Positions 34,311-41,655 of a stretch of 64,000 nucleotides of DNA are shown in pieces; within the stretch, counting starts at the first letter, position 1, and each line of letters begins with the position of its first letter. Position numbers and translations under genes: made by a program. The DNA comes from Natronosalvus caseinilyticus (lineage in GTDB: Archaea; Halobacteriota; Halobacteria; Halobacteriales; Natrialbaceae), in contig NZ_CP071596.1 of NCBI RefSeq assembly GCF_017357105.1, positions 1,612,001-1,676,000 on the forward strand, read 5' to 3'. The notes below the pieces were generated by a model. The model searched no databases and had not been told where the DNA came from. It saw only the letters and a program-made list of their open reading frames with translations.

Positions 34311-35000
34311 TCACGACCGGGCGTCCACCGGCGTCGCGACACGGACGTGGCGGGCCACCTCCTGTGGGAGCGAGACCTGGGTTTCGGTATCCGTCGACTC
34401 GAGCGGCCGCGCGGTCACCATCCCGAAGGGGGCGACCTCGAGGATCTCGAGTTCGACGCCGGGCTCGACGCCGTGTTCGGCCAGGTACGAGAGAATCTCG
34501 GGGTCGTGATCGGCGACTTCCCGGACGACGACGCGGTCGCCCGCCTCGAACGCCGAGATGGCATCGCCGGTCGGCGTCTTCGGTGCCTCGAGGTCGGCGC
34601 TCGGGATGGGGGCGCCGTGGGGGTCGACGTCGGGGTCGTCGAGGGCGGCGGCCACTCTGGCCTCGAAGTCCTCGCTGATGTGGTGTTCGAGGCGGTCGGC
34701 CTCCGCGTGGACCTCTGACCAGTCGTAGTCGAGGTGCTCGGTCAGGTAGGCCTCGAGCAGGCGGTGGTGACGGATTACCTCGAGGGCGACGGTCTCGCCC
34801 TCCGGGGTGAGGACCACGCCGCGGTACTTCTCGCGGTCGACGAGGCCACGCTCCTCGAGTTTGGTGAGCATGCTGGTGACGGTGGGGGACGTGACCTCGA
34901 GTTCGTCGGCGATGGCGGAGGTCTTGACCCGCTCGTCGCGTCCCGCCTGGAGCTGGTAGATCGCCTTGAGGTAGTCTTCCATGACGTCACTCAGCATCAT
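34311..35000 (-). CDS. DtxR/MntR-family metal-dependent repressor
   Basis: A 229-residue DtxR-family protein. The HTH domain (residues about 4-70) reads VMEDYLKAIYQLQ, VKTSAIADELEVTSPTVTSM and RGVVLTPEGE. The dimer/metal-binding domain (about 70-140) carries VIRHHRLLEAYL and HHISEDFE, the His/Glu ligands of MntR/DtxR sites. A C-terminal SH3-like FeoA domain (about 150-225) has GDRVVVREVADHDPEILSYL. It probably represses metal uptake genes at high Fe2+ or Mn2+. Two ATGs in a row (35000 and 34997) make the exact start uncertain by one residue. A palindrome ends 9 bases upstream of the start. Confidence 0.93.
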   Translation of the reverse strand: MMLSDVMEDYLKAIYQLQAGRDERVKTSAIADELEVTSPTVTSMLTKLEERGLVDREKYRGVVLTPEGETVALEVIRHHRLLEAYLTEHLDYDWSEVHAEADRLEHHISEDFEARVAAALDDPDVDPHGAPIPSADLEAPKTPTGDAISAFEAGDRVVVREVADHDPEILSYLAEHGVEPGVELEILEVAPFGMVTARPLESTDTETQVSLPQEVARHVRVATPVDARS

Positions 35001-35008
35001 CGTCCGAA

Positions 35009-35030
35009 TTTAGGTGCGTCTATTCCTAAA
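35009..35030 (-). promoter_or_regulatory. DtxR-type operator at the repressor's own promoter
   Basis: TTTAGG-N10-CCTAAA, a perfect 6-bp inverted repeat just upstream of the DtxR-family start. Its half-site matches the TTAGG of known DtxR/IdeR boxes. Location so close to the start suggests a leaderless message blocked by its own product. Confidence 0.7.
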
Positions 35031-35143
35031 GGTTCCGACGACCGAATCCGACCGCGACCGCCCCGTATCCAGCGGTTTCGTGGAATCGGATACTCGAATC
35101 CGAAATCGGGTCACTCTAAACGTCGGGTGGAGAACCTCGAGGT

Positions 35144-36064
35144 ATGGATCGAGCTGTCCACGTAATCGGTGCACCGATGGACTACGGGGCCGACCGACGC
35201 GGCGTCGACATGGGAACCTCCGCGATCAGGTACGCGGGCCTCGCCGACGAACTCGCCGACGCCGGCGTCGAGGTTCTCGACCAGGGTGACCTCCCGATGC
35301 CCCGTGCCGAGGAGCGCGACCCCGACGCGAATCAGCCGGTCGAGGGCAGCGCCAAATTCCTCCGGGAGGTCGAGGACGTGACCACGCGCGTCGCCAGTTC
35401 CGTCGCCGCGACCCTGGAGACCGGCGCGTTCCCGCTCGTCCTCGGCGGCGACCACTCCATCGCCATCGGATCGATGGGCGGCTCCTCACGGGACGCCGAT
35501 CTCGGCGTCGTCTGGTTCGACGCCCACGCCGACCTCAACACGCCCGCGACGTCCCCAAGCGGGAACGTCCACGGGATGCCCCTGGCCGCGACGCTCGGTC
35601 GCGGCATGTTCGAGGGCCTCGAGTGGGCTCACGCCCCGCGGGTCCGCGAGGAATCGATCGCCTACGTCGGCCTCCGGAGTATCGACGAGCGCGAGCGCGA
35701 ACTCGTTCGCGAGAGCGAGATGACCGCGTTCACCATGTCCGACATCGACGAGCGGGGCATCACGGCGGTCGTCGAGGACGCCCTCGACGTGGCGACGGCG
35801 GGCACCGACGGCGTCCACGTCAGCCTCGATCTGGACTGGCTCGACCCTAACGCAGCCCCCGGTGTCGGGACCCCCGTCCGCGGTGGCGTCACCTACCGGG
35901 AGGCCCACTCCGCGCTCGAGACTGTCTACGAACGTGACCAGAACGAGGGGATTCTCCGGTCGATGGACGTCGTCGAGGTCAATCCGATCCTCGACGAACA
36001 GAACGAGACGGCCGAACTGGCCGCCGAACTGGCGGCGAGCGTCTTCGGAAAGCGGATTCTGTAG
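35144..36064 (+). CDS. rocF: Arginase
   Basis: A 306-residue ureohydrolase. All metal-site signatures are present: GGDHSIAIG, FDAHADLNTPATSPSGN and SLDLDWLDPNAAPGVGTP. The PSGNVHGMP stretch corresponds to the arginase-type substrate loop, so arginine to ornithine plus urea is favoured over agmatinase. It requires two Mn2+ ions. Start ATG 35144 fits the conserved VHVIGAPMDYGADRRGV. The gene is divergent from the DtxR gene (144 bases), where a shared regulatory region with a metal-dependent repressor is notable, and precedes an NDH-2-like gene that has its own ribosome site. Confidence 0.9.
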   Translation: MDRAVHVIGAPMDYGADRRGVDMGTSAIRYAGLADELADAGVEVLDQGDLPMPRAEERDPDANQPVEGSAKFLREVEDVTTRVASSVAATLETGAFPLVLGGDHSIAIGSMGGSSRDADLGVVWFDAHADLNTPATSPSGNVHGMPLAATLGRGMFEGLEWAHAPRVREESIAYVGLRSIDERERELVRESEMTAFTMSDIDERGITAVVEDALDVATAGTDGVHVSLDLDWLDPNAAPGVGTPVRGGVTYREAHSALETVYERDQNEGILRSMDVVEVNPILDEQNETAELAAELAASVFGKRIL

Positions 36065-36174
36065 ATATGTAGACTAATCGATTGTTTCTGTCGAGTTCTG
36101 TTACATGCGAACGGTGCGCACGCCTATCCGGGTTTCAACACCTTTGTATCGGTGTGTTACGGAGGTTGGCGTAT

Positions 36175-37329
36175 ATGACCGAGAACGTCGTCGTGCTCGG
36201 CTCCGGCTACGCCGGCGCCGGCGCGATCAAGTCGCTCCAATCGGAACTCGACGAGACCGCTCGACTGACCTGGATCTCCGACACCGACTACCACCTCGTG
36301 TTGCACGAGTCCCACCGCGTGATTCGAGATCCCTCGGTTCGCGCTGACATCACCATCCCTGTCGCCGACATCGCCGACCCGCGGACCCGATTCATCACCG
36401 ACACCGTCACCGGCCTCGACACTGAGGAACGCGTCGTCGAACTCGCAGACGGCGAAGACGTCGAGTACGACTACGTGCTGGTCGCCCTCGGGAGCGGTAC
36501 TGCCTACTACGGCATCCCCGGCCTCGCGGAGCACTCCCTGACGCTCAAGAGCCTCGATGACGCCCTCGAGATCAACGAACAGATCACCGAGGCGAGTCGC
36601 GACGCGACCCGCGGCGAGCCGGCCCAGGTCGTCATCGGCGGCGCCGGTCTCTCGGGCATCCAGACCGCCGGCGAGGTCGCGGCGTTCCGCGACGAAAACC
36701 GCGCGCCCCTCGAGATCCATCTGGTCGAGGCACTCGACGAGATCTTCCCCGGGAACGACCCCGAGATCCAGCAGGCCCTGCGCGACCTGCTCGAGGAAGC
36801 CGGCGTCAAGATCCACACCGACGACCCGATCACCGAGGCCGAGGACGGCGTCATCCACTTCGACGAGGGCGACCCCCTCGAGTACGACGTGTTCGTCTGG
36901 ACCGGCGGCATCACGGGGCGTGAGGCCCTCGACGGGACCGACCTCGATAACCAGCACAACCGCGTCGAGGCGAAGGCGAACTTCCGAACCTCCGACGAGC
37001 ACGTGTTCGCCATCGGCGACTCGGCGATCGTCGATCAGGGCAGCCAGCCCGCCCCGCCGACCGCACAGGCCGCCTGGCAGGCCGCGGAGGTCGTCGGCGA
37101 GAACATCGCCCGTGCGATCGACAATCGCCCGCTCAAGACCTGGGAGTACGACGACAAGGGAACGGTCGTCTCCGTCGGCGACGAGGCCGTCGCTCACGGC
37201 GTCAAGATGCTCCCCGTCGACACCTTCGGTGGCTTCCCCGCGAAGAACCTCAAGAAGCTCATCGCCGCCCGCTGGATCGCCGACCTGACCTCCTGGAATC
37301 GGGCCCGCAAGGCCTGGTCCGTACTCTGA
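36175..37329 (+). CDS. NDH-2-like NAD(P)/FAD oxidoreductase
   Basis: A 384-residue flavoprotein of the type II NADH dehydrogenase/sulfide:quinone oxidoreductase group. FAD-binding VVVLGSGYAGAGAIKSL at the N-terminus, NAD-binding VVIGGAGLSGIQTAGEV at about 155-170 and the terminal FAD contact VFAIGDSA are in the right order. The C-terminal part has a predicted amphipathic membrane-contact helix (KNLKKLIAARWIADL) as in NDH-2. The SQR cysteines are absent, so NADH dehydrogenase is more likely. ATG 36175 has GGAGG at 36161-36165. The next gene follows after 18 bases. Confidence 0.88.
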   Translation: MTENVVVLGSGYAGAGAIKSLQSELDETARLTWISDTDYHLVLHESHRVIRDPSVRADITIPVADIADPRTRFITDTVTGLDTEERVVELADGEDVEYDYVLVALGSGTAYYGIPGLAEHSLTLKSLDDALEINEQITEASRDATRGEPAQVVIGGAGLSGIQTAGEVAAFRDENRAPLEIHLVEALDEIFPGNDPEIQQALRDLLEEAGVKIHTDDPITEAEDGVIHFDEGDPLEYDVFVWTGGITGREALDGTDLDNQHNRVEAKANFRTSDEHVFAIGDSAIVDQGSQPAPPTAQAAWQAAEVVGENIARAIDNRPLKTWEYDDKGTVVSVGDEAVAHGVKMLPVDTFGGFPAKNLKKLIAARWIADLTSWNRARKAWSVL

Positions 37330-37347
37330 TCGAGGGCTGAGAATTTC

Positions 37348-37971
37348 GTGGACCCGATCGTTTTCGACGCTTTGGTGTCGCTCGACCGCTCTCTCGGTAT
37401 CCTCGGCGGCGGATCGGTTTCGAATGTGGTTCCGGTTCCGAACCCGAGCACGGGCCCGGTCACAGGGTTAGCTCAGGCGCAACTCGCCAGCGTCGAGGAG
37501 TGGACTCGAAACCTCCTCGACGCCGCCAGCGGCCCCTGGCAGTACGTCCTCGTCTTCGCGCTCGCGGCGACTCCCCTGCTCGAAATCCTGGTCGTGATCC
37601 CGCTCGGTATCGCCCTCGGACTCGATCCGATCGCGGTCGCCGTGACGGCGTTCGCCGGCAACGTCCTCCCGATCTACGGCATCGTCCTCGCGGCCGACCG
37701 GGTCGCGGCGTGGCTCGAGAACCGTCGCTCGGACGAGCCCTCCGCACGACGGAAACGGGCGGTCCGCATCTGGAATCGCTACGGGCTGCCGGGGCTGGCG
37801 CTGCTCTCACCCGTCACGACCGGAGTCCACCTCGCGGCCGTCCTCGCGCTCTCGCTGGGCGCCCGTGGCCGGGACACGCTCGCGTGGATGACCGGCAGCA
37901 TCGCCCTCTGGACGGCCCTCATCACGCTCGTCAGCGTCGCCGGACGGTCGGCGCTCGAGGGCGCCTTCTAG
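37348..37971 (+). CDS. Small multidrug export-type membrane protein (COG2426)
   Basis: A 207-residue membrane protein of the Sm_multidrug_ex group, with LVFALAATPLLEILVVIPLG, AVTAFAGNVLPIYGIVLAA and RYGLPGLALLSPVTTGVHLAAV, about four helices. The family name comes from homology; export has not been shown for archaeal members. GTG at 37348 starts an N-terminal extension of about 55 hydrophilic residues that is longer than usual; a later start is possible. It directly follows the NDH-2 gene. Confidence 0.8.
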   Translation: MDPIVFDALVSLDRSLGILGGGSVSNVVPVPNPSTGPVTGLAQAQLASVEEWTRNLLDAASGPWQYVLVFALAATPLLEILVVIPLGIALGLDPIAVAVTAFAGNVLPIYGIVLAADRVAAWLENRRSDEPSARRKRAVRIWNRYGLPGLALLSPVTTGVHLAAVLALSLGARGRDTLAWMTGSIALWTALITLVSVAGRSALEGAF

Positions 37972-37977
37972 TCGCTT

Positions 37978-38427
37978 CTACGGACTCACTCGGTTTGCCC
38001 CGCCGTCGCCGACGACCAGCACCGGCCTCGAGGACAGGCGAACCAGCGCGTCGACCGTGCTCCCGAGCAGGGCGTCGCGAAACGCCGACCGACCCTGTGC
38101 GCCGACGACGATCACCGAACAGGCCTGCTCGTCGGCGTAGTCGAGGACCTCCTCGTGGGGCGTTCCTCGTTTCCGGGTTGTCGTGACGGGGACGTCGGAC
38201 TCGCTCGCCGCGGCCTCGACTCGCTCGAGGGCGTCGTCGGCACGGGACCGCTGTCGGTCGCGAACCTCCTCGGGGTCGACGATACCCGAATCGTATGCCG
38301 TTCGGTCCTCGAGCACCGAGATGGCGAACAGCGGGACAGCGAGCGTCTCGGCGAGGAATACGGCGTGTTCCACCGCTCGCTCGGCCGTCTCGCTGCCGTC
38401 GGTGGCGACGAGAATCGACTCGTACAT
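37978..38427 (-). CDS. Universal stress protein (UspA family)
   Basis: A 149-residue UspA-fold protein. MYESILVATDGSETAERAVE opens the first strand, and VVGAQGRSAFRDALLGSTVD with VLVVGDG forms the ATP-binding G-x2-G-x9-G(S/T) region. Start ATG 38427 matches the family; the frame to 38556 is an upstream read-through. Haloarchaea have many such paralogs. It is convergent with the COG2426 gene (6 bases apart) and divergent from the DUF3179 gene. Confidence 0.92.
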   Translation of the reverse strand: MYESILVATDGSETAERAVEHAVFLAETLAVPLFAISVLEDRTAYDSGIVDPEEVRDRQRSRADDALERVEAAASESDVPVTTTRKRGTPHEEVLDYADEQACSVIVVGAQGRSAFRDALLGSTVDALVRLSSRPVLVVGDGGANRVSP

Positions 38428-38512
38428 ACCTGGCCTTGGTCGCCGGTCGGAAAGAAGATTCACCTCCTGGATCGAGCCCTGGATTTTTCTCGTATCCGGA
38501 CGAGGGCCTCGT

Positions 38513-39517
38513 ATGAACGTCAGACAGGTTATTCCGCGGGACGCGATCCCAAGCATCGACGATCCCCGGTTCGGCCAGGACCACCGGGGACCGGCCTCCG
38601 ACGAAGCCGTCGTCCTCGAGGCCGAGGATGGCCCTGCACGAGCGTACCCGATCCGGATTCTCGACTACCACGAGGTGGTCAACGACGAGGTGTCGGGCGC
38701 CTCGGTTGCCGTCACCTGGTGTCCGCTCTGTGCCAGTGCCGTCGTCTACGACGCCGTCGTCGACGGTCGTCGGCTCACGTTCGGCGTGAGCGGAAAGCTC
38801 GCCGACGACGACCTCGTCCTCTACGACCGAGAGACTGACTCGGCGTGGAAACAATCCTCGGGCGTCTGCATCGACGGCCCCCTCGAGGGGGCGCGACTGT
38901 CGCCGCGGGCGTCCTCGCTGACGACGGTCGACCGTTTCTTCGAGCGCTACCCCGACGGACGAGTCCTCCAGCCAGTCCCTGACGCCGAGAGCGAGGCCGC
39001 GAGCGAGGACGACGACCCGGCGCCGGTCGACTACGACGAACGACCGTACGCGGGGTACTTCGCGAGCGACGAGGTCGGTCTCGCTGGTCTTCGTGGCGAC
39101 GGCGACGGGGGCCGGACGTGGGACCGCCGCGATCTTGACCCCAAAGCGGTCGTCCTCGGCATCGAACGAGACGGTGACGCGCTCGGTATCCCGTTTCCGT
39201 GGGTTCGCGAGGCAGGCGGCGTCCTGAGGACGTCGGTCGGCAAGAACGAGATCGTCGTTGTGGCCGGCGAGGCCGGCATTCACGCGTTCGAGGCGCCCGA
39301 CTTCGCCCTCGAGTTCGCGCGAGCGGTGGAAGACGCGAACGCGGACGCGGATACGGATGCGACCGACGACCCACCACTCGTCGGCGACGGCACGACCTGG
39401 GACCCCGTCACCGGCGAGAGCGAGGACGGGCGCCGCCTCGAGACCGTCCCCGCGAAGCGGTTGTTCGCGTTCGCCTGGTGTGACGACCACGGGCAGGAAT
39501 CGCTCGTCGATCGGTGA
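38513..39517 (+). CDS. DUF3179 family protein
   Basis: A 334-residue DUF3179 protein. It has the hallmark TWCPLCASAVVYD (Cys pair), the preceding ILDYHEVVND and later GVSGKLADDDLVLYDRETDS with WKQSSGVCIDG. Biochemistry of the family is unknown to me; conserved cysteines suggest metal or redox function. No signal peptide is seen, whereas some relatives are exported. Acidic inserts (around residues 160-180 and 275-300) occur. ATG 38513 is the first methionine before the conserved region; the longer frame to 38183 overlaps the universal stress gene. Confidence 0.85.
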   Translation: MNVRQVIPRDAIPSIDDPRFGQDHRGPASDEAVVLEAEDGPARAYPIRILDYHEVVNDEVSGASVAVTWCPLCASAVVYDAVVDGRRLTFGVSGKLADDDLVLYDRETDSAWKQSSGVCIDGPLEGARLSPRASSLTTVDRFFERYPDGRVLQPVPDAESEAASEDDDPAPVDYDERPYAGYFASDEVGLAGLRGDGDGGRTWDRRDLDPKAVVLGIERDGDALGIPFPWVREAGGVLRTSVGKNEIVVVAGEAGIHAFEAPDFALEFARAVEDANADADTDATDDPPLVGDGTTWDPVTGESEDGRRLETVPAKRLFAFAWCDDHGQESLVDR

Positions 39518-39589
39518 GCCGGCAGCGAGCGTACCCCCTGGGGGTCGGTGCCGGTGAACGCGCCGCTCGGCGACGAACGCCGCGTTACC

Positions 39590-40063
39590 TCACGCTCGAG
39601 GGTCCCGGTCCGGCCCCGGATAGCCACCGTCCTCGACGGCCTCGTAGAGGCTCTCGGCGTCGAACACCGTCGCGAACGCGTCCGGCGTCCGCACGCTCAC
39701 GGCGACCCGCGGCTGTAAGGTCATTCCCGCTTTTGCCGACCCCAGGTGCTCGTCGAACGAGAGGAGGTGCGCGGCGTTTCCCCGGTAGGCCGAGGCGAGC
39801 GCCGGGTGGTCCTCGGGCGGGTGCTCGACGCGAACGCGCTCGTGCTCGAGTCGGTCGCGGTGGCTTCGCGCGAGGTCAGTGTCGGCTAGCGCTGCCACGA
39901 GCGATTCAGTTGCCTCGAGGAGGTCGTCGCTCGCGACCAGGTCGAGCCAGGAGTGGCGGCGCACGTAGTCGAGGGCGTCCCTGGCCGCCCCGCCGACGAG
40001 GAGATCCGCCGCGAGCACGTCCGCGTCAGCGACGATGCGTGCCGGGTTCGGCCGGTCAGGCAT
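39590..40063 (-). CDS. PIN-like domain protein
   Basis: A 157-residue protein with a PIN-like layout: IVADADVLAADLL near the start, acidic residues in the middle (EDHPALASAYRGNAAHLLSF) and SFDEHLG as the late Asp. Such folds are Mg-dependent ribonucleases, but the sequence is distant from VapC. It is preceded by a small acidic ORF whose stop overlaps the start by 8 bases, resembling a toxin-antitoxin gene order. The C-terminal segment SLYEAVEDGGYPG has no assigned role. Either a tRNA/rRNA-targeting nuclease or a housekeeping PIN protein. Confidence 0.75.
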   Translation of the reverse strand: MPDRPNPARIVADADVLAADLLVGGAARDALDYVRRHSWLDLVASDDLLEATESLVAALADTDLARSHRDRLEHERVRVEHPPEDHPALASAYRGNAAHLLSFDEHLGSAKAGMTLQPRVAVSVRTPDAFATVFDAESLYEAVEDGGYPGPDRDPRA

Positions 40064-40274
40064 CGTCGGCCTCCGGGTTCGATTTCGATGCTGGTTCCAG
40101 GGCCGATTCCGATTCCGAGGCTGAGGCTGAGGCCGATTCAGGTTTCGACCCCGAATCCGGGCCAGAATCGTCGGCAGCCGACTCGCGCCGTCTCGCCAGT
40201 TCGTTTCGAATCGTCTCGAGGTCGACCGCGAACGACTCCCCCCGGTCGAACAGCGTTTCCCAGCGTTCGGTCAT
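40056..40274 (-). CDS. Small acidic partner of the PIN-like gene
   Basis: A 72-residue protein, not recognised. N-terminal 30 residues (TERWETLFDRGESFAVDLET then IRNELARRRE) could form a helical, possibly coiled-coil interaction module; the rest is a Ser/Glu/Ala low-complexity tail. Start ATG 40274 is chosen over 40301. Its end overlaps the PIN-like start by 8 bases, so translation is coupled. It could serve as an antitoxin-like or scaffold partner. Confidence 0.65.
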   Translation of the reverse strand: MTERWETLFDRGESFAVDLETIRNELARRRESAADDSGPDSGSKPESASASASESESALEPASKSNPEADDA

Positions 40275-40456
40275 CACTCGAGGTTGGGGGTCGAGCCTCA
40301 AAAGTACTCGAGGGGTGGCGCTCGACGGTCGCGGTTGTTCGAGAGGGACGCCGAGTTCGAGGCGACCCGAGCCGGGCAGCGATTTCGACAGCTAGTAACC
40401 AAATTATTTAGGAGGTAGAGTAGTAATTCACCTATGTGTGATTGTTCGTGAGAAAA

Positions 40457-41152
40457 ATGCATCGGTCCCCCAACGCACAACGGAGCGCCTCCGCCGTCGA
40501 AGTTACATTTTCGATATCTGATGATTCGTATCCGTTCGTCGCAGCATCGACCATCGACGGCTGTGAAATCGAGTTAGCGAAGCTGCTTCCGCGGGACGAC
40601 GGCCGGTTCGCGGAGTACTTCACCGTCACCGGCGCCGATACAGGTCGAATCCACGACCTCGCCGCGGACCACGCCTCCGTGAACGTTTCGCTCCTCGAGA
40701 CGTACGACCACGGTGGGTTGTTCGAATTTCTGGTCTCCACCGACTGTCCCGCCGTGACGCTGGCGACGTGCGGCGCGCTCCCCAGGGAGGTTCGCGGCGT
40801 CGACGGTGAAGGGCGGATCGTCGCCGAAATTCCGTCGCCGTACGACGCCGGCGACGTCATCGAGACGTTTCTCGAGGAGACCGCCGGCGTCTCGCTCGTC
40901 TCGAAGCGCGAAACGGGGTCCGTCACACCGCTCTTTACGGAATCGTCGTTCGAGCAGGTCCTGGAGGCCCAGCTCACCGACCGCCAGCACGAGGTGCTCG
41001 AGGTCGCATACCAGGCGGGCTACTACGACTGGCCGCGAACGTGTACCGGCGAGGAGGTAGCCGAGCGCCTCGACATTACCTCCGCGACGTTCTCCGAGCA
41101 CATCCACACGGCCGAGCGAAAGTTGCTCACGATGCTTTTCAGCGGGCCGTGA
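40457..41152 (+). CDS. Bacterio-opsin activator-type HTH-10 regulator
   Basis: A 231-residue haloarchaeal transcription regulator. The C-terminal 65 residues are the HTH-10 domain: LTDRQHEVLEVAYQAGYYDW and AERLDITSATFSEHIHTAERKLL. The N-terminal half is a beta-rich sensory-like domain with no co-factor motif. ATG 40457 is chosen; TTG/GTG starts upstream are possible. AAATTATTTAGG at 40401-40412 is a likely TATA element. Target genes unknown; it lies beside a HalOD1 gene and a histidine kinase. Confidence 0.92.
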   Translation: MHRSPNAQRSASAVEVTFSISDDSYPFVAASTIDGCEIELAKLLPRDDGRFAEYFTVTGADTGRIHDLAADHASVNVSLLETYDHGGLFEFLVSTDCPAVTLATCGALPREVRGVDGEGRIVAEIPSPYDAGDVIETFLEETAGVSLVSKRETGSVTPLFTESSFEQVLEAQLTDRQHEVLEVAYQAGYYDWPRTCTGEEVAERLDITSATFSEHIHTAERKLLTMLFSGP

Positions 41153-41215
41153 AGGTAGGGCCTGGGGCCGATCCGGAACCCGACAGAATGCGATAGAACG
41201 CGACGGAACGCGTCG

Positions 41216-41536
41216 TCAATTGCGCTCGGAAACCGTAATGGTCGTCCGGCCGCTGGTGGAGACGGTCACGTCACACCCGTGAAACCGGAACTCGACGACA
41301 CCCGTTCGCAGCGACGGCATGTGGCTTGTCGGTTCGAACAGTTGGTCCAGTGCCTCGGGATCGACGGCCTCGTAGAGCGGAGGGAGGGATTCCGGCGTCG
41401 ACCCAGTGGCGGCGGCGACTGCCTCGACTACTGCCTCCGAGGGTGATTCGTCGCTCGCCCAGTCGGAGGAGACGGTGTACGTGTCAGTCTCCGGATCGTA
41501 CCCAATCCTGTCGTCGGGTGAGTGGTCTGAGGACAT
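41216..41536 (-). CDS. HalOD1 output-domain protein
   Basis: A 106-residue protein, essentially a HalOD1 domain (ESPSEAVVEAVAAATGSTPE, LPPLYEAVDPEALDQLFEP, VEFRFHGCDVTVSTSGRTTI). HalOD1 is described in haloarchaea as a small output domain often linked to response-regulator or HTH proteins. The gene lies 119 bases downstream of the multi-PAS histidine kinase on the same strand and may be co-transcribed with it. Confidence 0.85.
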   Translation of the reverse strand: MSSDHSPDDRIGYDPETDTYTVSSDWASDESPSEAVVEAVAAATGSTPESLPPLYEAVDPEALDQLFEPTSHMPSLRTGVVEFRFHGCDVTVSTSGRTTITVSERN

Positions 41537-41655
41537 TGGAGGACAGAAGTGATGATTGACTATCGGGGACGACGAGAAGTGACACCTTAGTTTCGGCCCC
41601 TACATCTCGAGGGCCGTGATCGGGTTCGAACCGTCAACCGGGTATCCGGTTTTCT

